Below are positions 1 through 9,600 of a stretch of DNA of 64,000 bases, one piece after another (position 1 is the stretch's first letter; each line of letters starts with the position of its first letter). This stretch comes from Lacinutrix algicola (lineage in GTDB: Bacteria > Bacteroidota > Bacteroidia > Flavobacteriales > Flavobacteriaceae), in NCBI RefSeq assembly GCF_001418085.1, contig NZ_LIQH01000040.1, positions 248,001-312,000 on the forward strand, in the 5' to 3' direction. The notes beneath the pieces were generated by a model that saw only the letters and a program-made list of their open reading frames with translations, had not been told where the DNA came from and did no database searches. The position numbers and the translations under genes were made by a program.

Positions 1-27
1 GTAACTAAAGCTGAACTAATTAATTAA
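1..27 (+). CDS. Possible 3' end of an upstream gene
   Basis: Frame 1 from the first base is open for eight codons and ends at TAA (25-27), followed 16 bases later by the TerC start. The other two forward frames stop almost at once. It could be the tail of a gene that starts outside the window, but eight codons cannot be identified. Confidence 0.2.
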   Translation, partial: VTKAELIN

Positions 28-43
28 AAGACATAAAATAATT

Positions 44-832
44 ATGCTAGATTTTCTATTAACCTCTGATGCTATTTTCGCACTACTAACACTTACCTTC
101 CTTGAAATTATTCTAGGAATAGATAATATAGTCTTTATCTCTATTGCAGCTAATAAACTCCCAGTAGAACAACGTGGAAAAGTAACCAACATTGGACTAT
201 TGCTTGCAATGGTACAACGTATAATACTACTATTCTTTGTTTCTTTTCTTGTTGGCCTATCTGAGCCTTTTAAAATTATAGAAACAAGTTGGCTTCATCT
301 TGAAATAAGTTGGCAAGCATTAATATTATTTTGTGGTGGATTATTTTTAATCTATAAGTCTACTTCAGAAATTAGAGAAAAAGTAGAAACTCCTAAACAT
401 GATGAAGAGGAAGCTAAAGGAAAAGTAATAAAGTCTTTTCAGCAAGCCATTGTACAAATATTAATTTTAGATTTTATTTTCTCTATCGATTCTATTTTAA
501 CTGCTGTTGGGATGACTAATGGCTTATCGGACAATCAAAATCATAATTTAATATTAATGATAATTGCAGTTATAATCTCGATTGCAATAATGATTGGCTT
601 TGCAAACAAGATAAGACGTTTTATAGACGAAAATCCTAGTATTCAAATATTAGGATTATCGTTTTTAATACTAATTGGTTTTATGCTTCTTACAGAAGCT
701 GCTCACCTATCTCATACAGAATTTTTTGGAAATACTGTTGGTGCAATTCCTAAAGGTTATTTATATTTTGCAATAACATTTTCTTTATTTGTTGAGTTTT
801 TAAATAAGAAAACAAGTAAGACTAAAAAATAA
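44..832 (+). CDS. TerC family integral membrane protein
   Basis: The 262-residue protein has about seven hydrophobic segments and the TerC hallmark near the N-terminus, LEIILGIDNIVF (about residues 20-31), with a second acidic membrane motif, LDFIFSIDSILTAVG (about 144-158). These paired Asp-containing membrane motifs are typical of the TerC/Alx/YkoY family, which is linked to metal-ion (manganese, calcium) export or tellurite resistance. A charged loop (KHDEEEAKGK) separates the halves. It ends just before a convergent ABC gene. Family assignment is firm; the ion handled cannot be read from the sequence. Confidence 0.88.
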   Translation: MLDFLLTSDAIFALLTLTFLEIILGIDNIVFISIAANKLPVEQRGKVTNIGLLLAMVQRIILLFFVSFLVGLSEPFKIIETSWLHLEISWQALILFCGGLFLIYKSTSEIREKVETPKHDEEEAKGKVIKSFQQAIVQILILDFIFSIDSILTAVGMTNGLSDNQNHNLILMIIAVIISIAIMIGFANKIRRFIDENPSIQILGLSFLILIGFMLLTEAAHLSHTEFFGNTVGAIPKGYLYFAITFSLFVEFLNKKTSKTKK

Positions 833-863
833 TAAAATATCGTTTGTTTGATTACTTAAAATT

Positions 864-893
864 TGAGGGTAGATACACTTTAATCTACCCTCA
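864..893. terminator. Hairpin between convergent genes
   Basis: An 11-bp perfect inverted repeat (864-874 with 883-893) with an 8-base loop lies between the TerC gene (+) and the ABC gene (-), and overlaps the last codons of the latter. Only weak T-tracts follow it on either strand, so termination is inferred from position. Confidence 0.4.
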
Positions 894-1542
894 CAAAATA
901 ACCCAATTCAACTAATTGAGATTTCTCTTTAATAGTTCTTAAATAACCATCTTTTAAAAACGAAATAGCATCTGCTAATTTTAGCACATTTTCGTAATCA
1001 TGATCAGTAATTATAATTCCTTTCTCTTTTTTGGCTTCCAAAATACACTCTGAGATATATTCCTTTAATATTGGACTTACTCCATTAAAAGGTTCATCTA
1101 ATAATATAAATTTAGAATTTGAATGAATTAATAATAAAATTTCAACAATTCTTCTTTCTCCTCCAGAAAGTTCTTGATTGGTTTTATTAAGTAATGGAAT
1201 TATGAATTTATTTGAGAGCAATTTTTCTCTATATTTTTTCTCCAAAAACAAATTAATAATTTTTGAGATATTTACTCCATTGGGCAAAAAATGCTTTTGT
1301 GGTAAGTAACTTAATAACCCTTTACAGTCTGATGTGTTTTTAATTAAACTACCGTCGATTTTTACAAATCTATTTTCCGCATTTTCTACACCAAATATAA
1401 TTTTAAGTAATGTAGATTTTCCACAACCGTTCCTTCCAATTAATCCTTTAATCTCACCTATTTCACAAGACAAAAACACATCAGATAAAATAACTCTGTT
1501 ATTATAAGACTTGTTAATACTATCTACATAAAGACGGCTCAT
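880..1542 (-). CDS. ABC transporter ATP-binding protein
   Basis: A 220-residue ABC ATPase. Visible motifs are Walker A GRNGCGKST (about 36-44), Q-loop (YLPQKH), signature LSGGERR (about 124-130), Walker B FILLDEP and the switch histidine in IITDHD. There is no membrane domain in the chain. The gene overlaps the end of the preceding small membrane-protein gene by 4 bases (ATGA), so the two are probably translated together. At about 220 residues it is close to the minimum for the family. The substrate is unknown; it resembles the small LptB/branched-chain-type ATPases in general form only. Confidence 0.85.
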   Translation of the reverse strand: MSRLYVDSINKSYNNRVILSDVFLSCEIGEIKGLIGRNGCGKSTLLKIIFGVENAENRFVKIDGSLIKNTSDCKGLLSYLPQKHFLPNGVNISKIINLFLEKKYREKLLSNKFIIPLLNKTNQELSGGERRIVEILLLIHSNSKFILLDEPFNGVSPILKEYISECILEAKKEKGIIITDHDYENVLKLADAISFLKDGYLRTIKEKSQLVELGYFVRVD

Positions 1543-1808
1543 ATTAATGCAAATATTACAACATTAATTATTCCGATAAAAAAAGTTAACAACCACAATT
1601 GTAGTCTCGAGAATCCTAAATTATAGTAATAGAAGTATTCATTTTCATTCTTAACTTCATATATAAAATAATGCAAGAGTATCATTACCAACATAACCAA
1701 AATCCCATAAAATGTAAAGTTTTGAAATACAATGATCGGGATTGAAATTACATAAGAAGTAAAAAAGATTTTCTTCTGAAATAAAAGTATGTTTTTTAAA
1801 AGTCTCAA
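1539..1808 (-). CDS. Small membrane protein, partner of ABC ATPase
   Basis: An 89-residue protein with about three hydrophobic stretches (roughly 15-30, 33-50, 70-88) and a charged, aromatic-rich loop KNENEYFYYYNLG between the last two. It sits directly upstream of the ABC ATPase gene and overlaps it by 4 bases. It is too short to be an ordinary ABC permease, so it could be a subunit of a larger permease encoded elsewhere, a truncated permease or a small accessory protein. I do not recognise its family. Confidence 0.6.
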   Translation of the reverse strand: MRLLKNILLFQKKIFFTSYVISIPIIVFQNFTFYGILVMLVMILLHYFIYEVKNENEYFYYYNLGFSRLQLWLLTFFIGIINVVIFALI

Positions 1809-1882
1809 ATAAAGGTTTTGTGATATTTATTTAAAAATAATTATCACAAAACTAAACAATCAAAAAATTAAGTTAATTCTAA

Positions 1883-4618
1883 TTAAAACAATGACGTTTG
1901 ATCCTTTCCATCTTCAAGATTTTCTTTTTTCTTTTGGATAGCTCTTTCTAATGCTTTTTTAGCCTTATCCTCCTTACTAACAAACTCTTTAGCAGGCGTA
2001 TCAACTTCTACAACAGGAACACCTATAGGTAAAGTATTCTCGACTACAATCTCTTCTACAACCTCTACAGCCTCTATAGAAGCCTCTTCAGGCTCTTCAT
2101 AAGGTAAAGCCTCTAATAAATTTACTTGATTGATTTTATACTTAGTTAATTGATTTCCGAGAGCAGTAATACCTTTTACAGAAATAAATTCTTCGATATT
2201 TATTTCTTCATTCTCTCTTCTATCCTTACCTCTTTCTTTTACAAAAACAATCTCTGCCATTGGCTTCCAATCTGTAGAAACAATTTCTAATTGAGATTTT
2301 TCATGCTCGGTAATAAAACTCTCTTCTCTACTTTCGTTTTCAATAATAAAACGCTTAACGTAGTGCTTTTCTTTTTCACCATCGAAGTAAACTGCGGAAA
2401 TTGGCTTTTTAGGAATCCATTTTTCCATGACAATCATATCGTCATCAAAATGAAGTGTAACCTCGGGCGTTACAGTTTTCACAATTCCTTTTTGATTGAT
2501 AATTAATAATTTATCCTCACCTCTAAACTCACCAACCAGTTCACCTCTACCATCCACATTTAAACGTTGAACAGTTTCGTCGAACCATATTTTACGTGGC
2601 TTAAGTGTAGACACACCTTTTTCTTTTAATTCTATTTTTTTAATAGGATACTTAGTAACCACATTACCTTTAGACGCACGACCTTTTATTAAAATATCGG
2701 CAAAATCGATATCCCATTTTAATTTTTTAACACTACCAACCTGCCTTAAAAGCACACTTATTACCTCTGCCTCACCATTTGGATTCGCTGAAAAATACCA
2801 AAGTTTAGAACTCTTTGTACCATTAGTTAAATCGTACTCTTTATCTCGAGTAACCGAAGTTACCGCAAAACGTTTTATATACGAAGCACCTTTACTTCCA
2901 TCACGATAAATTAGGTTATAAATAGTACGCTTGTCTTTCTTTTTAAAGATTGCAACATGGATAATATCTTTACCAATAAAAGTTTTAGTATCCACCTTAG
3001 TCACCATCATTTTCCCATCACCTGTAAACGCAATAATATCGTCGATATCACTACAGTCACCAACATATTCGTCTTTTCGTAAAGAGGTACCAATAAAACC
3101 TTCTTCTCTATTTACATAAAGTTTTGTGTTTCTAATAATTACTTTAGTAGCATCTACATCTCCAAAAGTTCTTATTTCTGTTTTACGCTCTCTACCTTCA
3201 CCATATTCTTTTTTTAATCGTGTAAAGTATGCAATTGCATAATCGATTAAGTTAGCTAAATGATGTTTTACTTCTGCTATTTGTTCTTCTAAAGCATCAA
3301 TTTTCTGTTGTGCTTTATCAATATCAAATTTCGAAATACGCTTAATTCTAATTTCAGTTAAACGTGTAATATCCTCTACAGTTATAGCACGTTTTAAATG
3401 TTTTATATGTGGCTGAAGTCCTTTATCGATAGCGGCAATTACACCATCCCAAGTTTCCTCTTCTTCAATATCACGGTAAATTCTATTCTCTATAAAAATA
3501 CGTTCTAAACTCGCAAAATGCCATTGCTCTTCAAACTCTCCAAGTTTTATTTCAAGTTCCTGCTTTAAAAGTTGAACAGTATTATCTGTACTTCTACGAA
3601 GCATTTCTGTAACACCAACAAATAATGGTTTGTTATCTTCAATTACACAACCTAGTGGCGAAATTGAACTTTCACAACTTGTAAATGCAAATAATGCATC
3701 GATAGTTTTATCTGGTGATAATCCTGATGGTAAATGAATTAATATTTCAACTTCCGCAGCTGTATTATCTTCAATTTTTTTAATCTTAATCTTCCCTTTA
3801 TCGTTTGCTTTTAAAACAGAATCGATAAGTGATGATGTTGTTGTACCAAAAGGAATCTCTGTAATAGCCAATGTATTCTTGTCTATTTGCGAAATTTTAG
3901 CACGAACACGCACCTTTCCTCCTCTTAAACCATCGTTATAATTTGAAAAATCTGCGACTCCTGCAGTTGGAAAATCTGGAAAAATAGTAAAACGTTTCCC
4001 TTGCAAATGCTTTATTGAAGCATCTATTAACTCTATAAAATTGTGTGGTAATATTTTTGTAGATAAACCTACCGCAATTCCTTCTCCACCTTGCGCTAAC
4101 AATAATGGAAACATTACTGGTAAATTTATTGGCTCTTTACGCCTACCATCGTAACTCTGTTGCCACTCGGTAATTTTCGGATTAAAAACAACATCTAAAC
4201 CAAATTTAGAAATTCGTGCTTCTATATAACGAGAAGCTGCTGCTCTATCTCCTGTTAATATATTTCCCCAGTTTCCTTGAGTGTCTATTAACAAATCTTT
4301 CTGACCAATTTGAACCATGGCATCTGCAATACTTGCATCACCGTGTGGGTGGTACTGCATGGTGTGACCGACAATGTTTGCTACTTTATTGTAACGACCA
4401 TCGTCTAAATCTTTCATAGAATGCATGATACGACGCTGCACAGGTTTAAAACCATCTTCTATAGCTGGTACTGCACGCTCCAAGATAACATACGAAGCAT
4501 AATCCAGGAACCACTCTTTATACATTCCAGTAATTCTGGTAATGGTTTCCTGCGGCTCTTGGTTATCTAAATTTTCGTTAGTTATATTTTCTAAATCGTC
4601 ATTTTGGTCTTCTGTCAT
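1883..4618 (-). CDS. parC: DNA topoisomerase IV subunit A (ParC-type)
   Basis: The 911-residue type IIA topoisomerase A subunit cuts and rejoins DNA and, with ParE, decatenates daughter chromosomes. The N-terminal breakage-reunion domain is clear: YASYVILERAVPAIEDGFKPVQ (with a break here, about 20-41), HPHGDASIAD, and the active-site Tyr in AASRYIEARISKFG (about residue 131). The C-terminal half has the beta-pinwheel seen in GyrA/ParC, followed by an acidic and lysine-rich tail. Its pairing with a ParE-type B subunit of 618 residues two genes upstream, rather than with a gyrase-length GyrB, supports topoisomerase IV. Start ATG at 4618. Confidence 0.9.
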   Translation of the reverse strand: MTEDQNDDLENITNENLDNQEPQETITRITGMYKEWFLDYASYVILERAVPAIEDGFKPVQRRIMHSMKDLDDGRYNKVANIVGHTMQYHPHGDASIADAMVQIGQKDLLIDTQGNWGNILTGDRAAASRYIEARISKFGLDVVFNPKITEWQQSYDGRRKEPINLPVMFPLLLAQGGEGIAVGLSTKILPHNFIELIDASIKHLQGKRFTIFPDFPTAGVADFSNYNDGLRGGKVRVRAKISQIDKNTLAITEIPFGTTTSSLIDSVLKANDKGKIKIKKIEDNTAAEVEILIHLPSGLSPDKTIDALFAFTSCESSISPLGCVIEDNKPLFVGVTEMLRRSTDNTVQLLKQELEIKLGEFEEQWHFASLERIFIENRIYRDIEEEETWDGVIAAIDKGLQPHIKHLKRAITVEDITRLTEIRIKRISKFDIDKAQQKIDALEEQIAEVKHHLANLIDYAIAYFTRLKKEYGEGRERKTEIRTFGDVDATKVIIRNTKLYVNREEGFIGTSLRKDEYVGDCSDIDDIIAFTGDGKMMVTKVDTKTFIGKDIIHVAIFKKKDKRTIYNLIYRDGSKGASYIKRFAVTSVTRDKEYDLTNGTKSSKLWYFSANPNGEAEVISVLLRQVGSVKKLKWDIDFADILIKGRASKGNVVTKYPIKKIELKEKGVSTLKPRKIWFDETVQRLNVDGRGELVGEFRGEDKLLIINQKGIVKTVTPEVTLHFDDDMIVMEKWIPKKPISAVYFDGEKEKHYVKRFIIENESREESFITEHEKSQLEIVSTDWKPMAEIVFVKERGKDRRENEEINIEEFISVKGITALGNQLTKYKINQVNLLEALPYEEPEEASIEAVEVVEEIVVENTLPIGVPVVEVDTPAKEFVSKEDKAKKALERAIQKKKENLEDGKDQTSLF

Positions 4619-4692
4619 ATTTCTATTATTCCTGTATTAGCAGAAATATATTCTTTTTTATGAATTCTAGCTTTCACCAGAATAACAAACAA

Positions 4693-4869
4693 TTATTTTT
4701 CTTTTAAAGCATTTTTATAATCGTAAATACTTTTAGCAAAACCTCCAACCGAGATTAATACTGCAGCATAGTACATTGTATTACTTTTTACTTGCAAATC
4801 GTTTGTATATATTTTATAAATCCAATAACATATTAATGCAAGCCAACCTACTATTTTAAATATTCTCAT
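4693..4869 (-). CDS. Small membrane protein between parE and parC
   Basis: A 58-residue open frame starting with ATG (4869) and ending TAA (4693). It has two hydrophobic segments (about residues 5-20 and 33-47) and a lysine-rich C-terminus (DYKNALKEK). It fills the gap between parE and parC on the same strand, 13 bases after the parE stop, which fits an operon parE - small protein - parC. I do not recognise the family; the codon use looks coding and no other frame competes. Confidence 0.6.
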   Translation of the reverse strand: MRIFKIVGWLALICYWIYKIYTNDLQVKSNTMYYAAVLISVGGFAKSIYDYKNALKEK

Positions 4870-4882
4870 CTTTTATTTACTT

Positions 4883-6739
4883 CTAAGACTCTTCAATTAC
4901 ATCTAACTCAACCTTAAGGTTATCGATAATAAACTCCTGTCTTGTTGGTGTATTTTTACCCATATAAAAAGACAACAAATCTTCAATAGACATATTATCG
5001 TCTAACATTACAGGATCTAATCTAATATCTTCACCAATAAAATGCACAAATTCGTCTGGCGAAATCTCACCAAGTCCCTTAAATCGGGTAATTTCTGGCT
5101 TTGGCTTTAATTTATCGATTGCATCGCGTCTTTCTTCTTCAGAATAACAATAAATTGTTTCCTTTTTATTTCGAACTCTAAACAAAGGAGTTTGCAAAAT
5201 ATAAAGGTGTCCTTCTTTTATAACTTCAGGAAAAAATTGAAGAAAAAATGTAATTAACAACAAGCGAATATGCATACCATCGACATCGGCATCTGTTGCT
5301 ATTACTACATTGTTATATCTTAAATCTGCTAATGATTCTTCAATATTAAGAGCTGCTTGCAATAAGTTAAACTCTTCGTTTTCGTAAACAATTTTCTTTG
5401 TAAGTCCGTAACAATTTAAAGGCTTTCCTTTTAAACTAAAAACGGCTTGCGTGTTTACATCTCGAGATTTTGTAATACTACCAGAAGCTGAATCTCCCTC
5501 TGTAATAAACAAAGTTGATTCTAAATTTCTAGGATTTTTAGCATCTCCAAAATGTACACGACAATCGCGTAATTTCTTATTATGTAAACTTGCTTTTTTA
5601 GCTCTGTCTTTTGCTAATTTTCTAATACCCGATAATTCTTTACGCTCACGTTCTGCTTGTAGAATTTTACGTTGAATCTTATCTGCTGTATCTGTATTTT
5701 TATGTAGATAATTATCTAAATACGTTTTTAAGAAATCGTTAATATAAGTTCTTACGGTTGGCAACTCGCCACCCATATCTGTAGATCCTAATTTTGTTTT
5801 TGTCTGACTCTCGAAAACAGGCTCCATTACTTTAATTGCAATGGCAGATACAATAGATTTTCTAATATCTGATGCATCGTATTGCTTACCATAAAAATCG
5901 CGAATGGTTTTTACAACAGCTTCTCTAAATGCAGTTAAGTGTGTTCCACCTTGTGTAGTGTTTTGTCCGTTAACAAAACTATTATACTCTTCGCTATATT
6001 GTGTTTTACTGTGTGTTATTGCAACTTCAATATCATCACCACGAAGATGAATAATTGGATAAAGTAAATCTGACTCTGCTATTTTTTCGGCTAATAAATC
6101 TTTTAAACCGTTTTCACTAAAATATTTTTCGCCATTAAAAACTATTGTTAAACCTGGATTTAGGTACACATAGTTTTTAAGCATTTTTACAATATACTCT
6201 GGTCGGTATTTGTAATTTTTAAAAATGATTTCATCTGGAACGAAAGATACTTTTGTACCTTTTCTTCTGCTTGTTTCTTCTAAAAACTCTTCATCAACAA
6301 GGTTTCCTTGCTCAAAATCTGCAGATGCACTTTTACCATCACGAGAAGATTCTACTCTAAAATAAGATGACAAAGCATTTACCGCCTTTGTACCAACACC
6401 GTTTAATCCAACCGATTTTTTAAAGGCTTTAGAATCGTACTTTCCTCCAGTGTTCATTTTAGACACTACATCTACAACTTTACCAAGCGGAATACCACGA
6501 CCATAATCACGAACAATTACTTTAGTACCTTGAACTGAAATCTCAATAGTTTTACCAGCACCCATAACATACTCATCTATAGAGTTATCGAGCACTTCTT
6601 TTAATAAAATATAAATACCATCGTCTGGCGAAGAACCATCACCAAGCTTACCAATATACATTCCTGGTCGCATACGGATATGTTCTTTCCAGTCGAGCGA
6701 GCGTATATTATCTTCGGTATATTTAGTTTCTTCAGACAT
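4883..6739 (-). CDS. parE: DNA topoisomerase IV subunit B (ParE-type)
   Basis: The ATPase subunit of the type IIA enzyme. Seen are the GHKL ATP-binding motifs ([36 protein letters not shown]), the transducer domain, and the TOPRIM metal site ([10 protein letters not shown], then [12 protein letters not shown]). The 618-residue length suits ParE. The frame stays open upstream to 6802, but that adds a hydrophobic stretch unlike the family. The ATG at 6739, giving [17 protein letters not shown], is the expected start. It is the first gene of the parE - small protein - parC group. Confidence 0.92.
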   Translation of the reverse strand: MSEETKYTEDNIRSLDWKEHIRMRPGMYIGKLGDGSSPDDGIYILLKEVLDNSIDEYVMGAGKTIEISVQGTKVIVRDYGRGIPLGKVVDVVSKMNTGGKYDSKAFKKSVGLNGVGTKAVNALSSYFRVESSRDGKSASADFEQGNLVDEEFLEETSRRKGTKVSFVPDEIIFKNYKYRPEYIVKMLKNYVYLNPGLTIVFNGEKYFSENGLKDLLAEKIAESDLLYPIIHLRGDDIEVAITHSKTQYSEEYNSFVNGQNTTQGGTHLTAFREAVVKTIRDFYGKQYDASDIRKSIVSAIAIKVMEPVFESQTKTKLGSTDMGGELPTVRTYINDFLKTYLDNYLHKNTDTADKIQRKILQAERERKELSGIRKLAKDRAKKASLHNKKLRDCRVHFGDAKNPRNLESTLFITEGDSASGSITKSRDVNTQAVFSLKGKPLNCYGLTKKIVYENEEFNLLQAALNIEESLADLRYNNVVIATDADVDGMHIRLLLITFFLQFFPEVIKEGHLYILQTPLFRVRNKKETIYCYSEEERRDAIDKLKPKPEITRFKGLGEISPDEFVHFIGEDIRLDPVMLDDNMSIEDLLSFYMGKNTPTRQEFIIDNLKVELDVIEES

Positions 6740-6876
6740 AGATTTGAGTAAAATTTCGTGATAGAATGCTAATATAATACAACATAGCAAAAAATAAAAC
6801 ACTGCATTGATAAATTAATTAACAATGTTTTATAATAAGTACTTTTTCCCTAAAAAATTTGTTTTTTGAGGTGATT

Positions 6877-8292
6877 TTATGGCTTTTTGTATAAAGAAAC
6901 AAATACACCTAATTGAGAATACTCTTTAATCAGTTTCCAATTATTCTTGACATGATTTAACTCTTCGTCTTTTGTGTAGTTTTCTACATTTGAAAGTAAG
7001 ATATATTCATTTGTATCAATATTAAAAGTAGAATATTGCTTAGTATCTTCTGCAGTTTTTAACTCTGAATAAAAACGCTCATTCAATCTTATTCTTGTTC
7101 CAATTTTTGCCTTATCAATTCCTTGAGAGGTTATAAAATCTTCCATTTTAGATTCTATTTTATAATAGTTTAAATAAGCTAACGAGCTATCCCAAGATTG
7201 AGATATAGTAGCAGGATAAACCCAAAAATGTCCAGAAACAAAAAACACGGTAATTAAACAATAAACAACTGTTTTTTTATTAGCTATATACATGCTTATC
7301 AAATTGATTAACAATACGATAGACAGTATATAACAAATCATAAAATATCTATCTCCAATTGGGTTAGAAAACGGTATCATACCTAATAACAAAACGAAAA
7401 CAAAGATTAAAAAAGCTAATAACAATCTATCAATTTCTTTACTTTTATTCTTTTTCCGATTTTTAAGATACTTAATAACTAAAGGCAATAAAATAATATA
7501 GATAATAAACCTACCATATTCTAAAAAGCATTTTAAAACCACAATAGTATTTATAATTATTTGTTTAAAATCAACGGATTGTCTATGGTCATTATACCCT
7601 TCATTTAAACTAATAATAAACCAACCTAATTTTTGATATTGGAGTGCACAAAAAACAGAAAACAATAGAATTGACACCAAATAACCTAAGTACATTGACC
7701 TCTTTACTTCTATTAATTTATATTTTATATATGCAAAATGAGTTAATAATATAGCGAGCAAAATATACATTCCTCTTAAGTTTGTAAACAGCAAACCAGT
7801 TACTGCAAACGTAAAGAAAAATAGCCTGTTTTTTAATATAGAATTTACAGCTAATAGCGTAAAAAACAACAATAACATGTCGTTATTTAAACTTGTTGTT
7901 TGCGCTACAAAAGTGGGCTCTAAACAAACCAAAAAGATTAGAAATGGAGCTACTCTTTTAGTAAAATTAGTCTTACATAGTAAAACTAATTGCCATACGG
8001 CTCCTATATTAACTAATAATAATAGAAGCCTTGACGACCATAGCGTTTTTTGAAAAACAGTCCAAAAAGTTGCCAATAACAATATCCATAGTGGTGGATG
8101 TCCAGAATTTATGTTCGTTGGAACAATCCATTCTGTAAAATTAGAATTATAAATCCAACTTGCCCTTACAGATTTACTAATACCATCCCAAAAAAAAGGT
8201 AAGTCTTTTAGTAATACAAATTGAAAAACTAAAGTAGTTACCAAAAAAAACAGCACTTGCTTGTAGCTTATTTTTTTTACAAAGTCTAACAT
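6877..8292 (-). CDS. Membrane glycosyltransferase, GT39/ArnT-like
   Basis: A 471-residue protein with about ten transmembrane helices and a soluble C-terminal domain of roughly 100 residues. The first loop carries the acidic motif PFFWDGISK and later NSGHPPLW, the HPPL element common in dolichyl/undecaprenyl-phosphate-sugar:protein glycosyltransferases (GT39, PMT/ArnT-like). It probably moves a sugar from a lipid carrier to a protein or lipid on the outer face of the inner membrane. It starts 9 bases after the ychF stop. The acceptor is unknown. Confidence 0.7.
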   Translation of the reverse strand: MLDFVKKISYKQVLFFLVTTLVFQFVLLKDLPFFWDGISKSVRASWIYNSNFTEWIVPTNINSGHPPLWILLLATFWTVFQKTLWSSRLLLLLVNIGAVWQLVLLCKTNFTKRVAPFLIFLVCLEPTFVAQTTSLNNDMLLLFFTLLAVNSILKNRLFFFTFAVTGLLFTNLRGMYILLAILLTHFAYIKYKLIEVKRSMYLGYLVSILLFSVFCALQYQKLGWFIISLNEGYNDHRQSVDFKQIIINTIVVLKCFLEYGRFIIYIILLPLVIKYLKNRKKNKSKEIDRLLLAFLIFVFVLLLGMIPFSNPIGDRYFMICYILSIVLLINLISMYIANKKTVVYCLITVFFVSGHFWVYPATISQSWDSSLAYLNYYKIESKMEDFITSQGIDKAKIGTRIRLNERFYSELKTAEDTKQYSTFNIDTNEYILLSNVENYTKDEELNHVKNNWKLIKEYSQLGVFVSLYKKP

Positions 8293-8301
8293 TTAAGTAA
8301 G

Positions 8302-9396
8302 CTACACATTAAATAAGAAATGCATTACATCTCCATCTTTAACAACGTAAGTTTTACCTTCTACTTTCATTTTACCAGCTTCTTTTACTTTAGCTTCACT
8401 CCCATGCTCTACATAGTCGTTATAACCAATAACTTCTGCTCGAATAAAACCTTTTTCGAAATCTGTATGAATAACACCAGCTGCTTGTGGCGCTGTTGAT
8501 CCAATATCAATTGTCCAAGCACGCACCTCTTTTACACCTGCAGTAAAATATGTTTGTAGGTTTAATAATTTGTAAGCCGAACGAATTAACTTCGCCGAAC
8601 CTGGCTCGTCTAAACCAATATCTGATAAAAACATTTGACGTTCTTCGTAATCATCTAACTCGGTAATATCTGCTTCTGTTCCAACTGCAAGTACTAAAAC
8701 CTCAGCTCCTTCATCTTTAACAGCTTCTCTAACTCTATCTACATATTCGTTCCCATTAACCGCAGCACCTTCATCTACATTACAAACGTACAATACTGGC
8801 TTGTCTGTAATTAATTGAGATGGTTTTACAAAATCTTTATCTTCATCTTCTGTAAACTCTAAAGCACGAACAGAAATTCCGGCTTCTAAACCTGCTTTAA
8901 GCTTTAAAAGCACAGCTTCTTCTTTCTGCGCTTCTTTATTTCCTGTTTTTGCAGCACGTTTAACTTTGTCAAGCTTCTTCTCTACTGTATCTAAATCTTT
9001 TAATTGTAATTCGATATCAATAGTTTCTTTATCACTAATAGGATCTACTTTTCCATCTACATGCACAATATTATCGTTATCAAAACAACGTAATACGTGT
9101 AAAATAGCATCTGTTTCTCTAATATTAGCTAAAAATTGATTCCCTAAACCTTCACCTTTACTTGCTCCTTTTACTAAACCTGCAATATCAACAATCTCTA
9201 CAGTTGCTGGTAAAACGCGTTCTGGGTTTACTAATTCTTCTAATTTTTGAAGTCTTGGATCTGGTACATTTACCACACCTATATTAGGCTCTATTGTACA
9301 AAATGGAAAGTTTGCACTTTGCGCCTTTGCATTAGATAAACAATTAAATAAAGTTGATTTCCCTACGTTTGGTAAGCCTACAATTCCTGCTTTCAT
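8302..9396 (-). CDS. ychF: Redox-regulated ATPase/GTPase YchF
   Basis: A 364-residue Obg-family P-loop protein that binds ribosomes. The N-terminal G domain has [17 protein letters not shown] (P-loop) and [17 protein letters not shown] (switch II). A coiled-coil insertion spans about 130-200 and the TGS domain closes the chain ([14 protein letters not shown], then [13 protein letters not shown]). Length is normal. It is the first gene of a minus-strand group with the GT39-like gene and has a good promoter at 9418-9449. Confidence 0.96.
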   Translation of the reverse strand: MKAGIVGLPNVGKSTLFNCLSNAKAQSANFPFCTIEPNIGVVNVPDPRLQKLEELVNPERVLPATVEIVDIAGLVKGASKGEGLGNQFLANIRETDAILHVLRCFDNDNIVHVDGKVDPISDKETIDIELQLKDLDTVEKKLDKVKRAAKTGNKEAQKEEAVLLKLKAGLEAGISVRALEFTEDEDKDFVKPSQLITDKPVLYVCNVDEGAAVNGNEYVDRVREAVKDEGAEVLVLAVGTEADITELDDYEERQMFLSDIGLDEPGSAKLIRSAYKLLNLQTYFTAGVKEVRAWTIDIGSTAPQAAGVIHTDFEKGFIRAEVIGYNDYVEHGSEAKVKEAGKMKVEGKTYVVKDGDVMHFLFNV

Positions 9397-9417
9397 ATAT
9401 ACGAATTTTTAAAGCTG

Positions 9418-9449
9418 CAAATATACTATACTTAATCATTAAAATACAA
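9418..9449 (-). promoter_or_regulatory. Promoter of ychF
   Basis: On the minus strand, TTG (9449-9447) is followed after 21 bases by TATATTTG (9425-9418), the Bacteroidota housekeeping form, 21 bases before the ychF ATG. Confidence 0.6.
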
Positions 9450-9600
9450 TCTGAATCATTCAATATTATTATCATTTTTTAAGAATATTTTTGATGAAAA
9501 TCATTTTTTTTATTAAAAAATAAACATTTATTCAATAATTAAGTCGTTTTATGAATTCTTTAACATAATTTAGCATCACTAATCATTAAAAATAAAAAAA

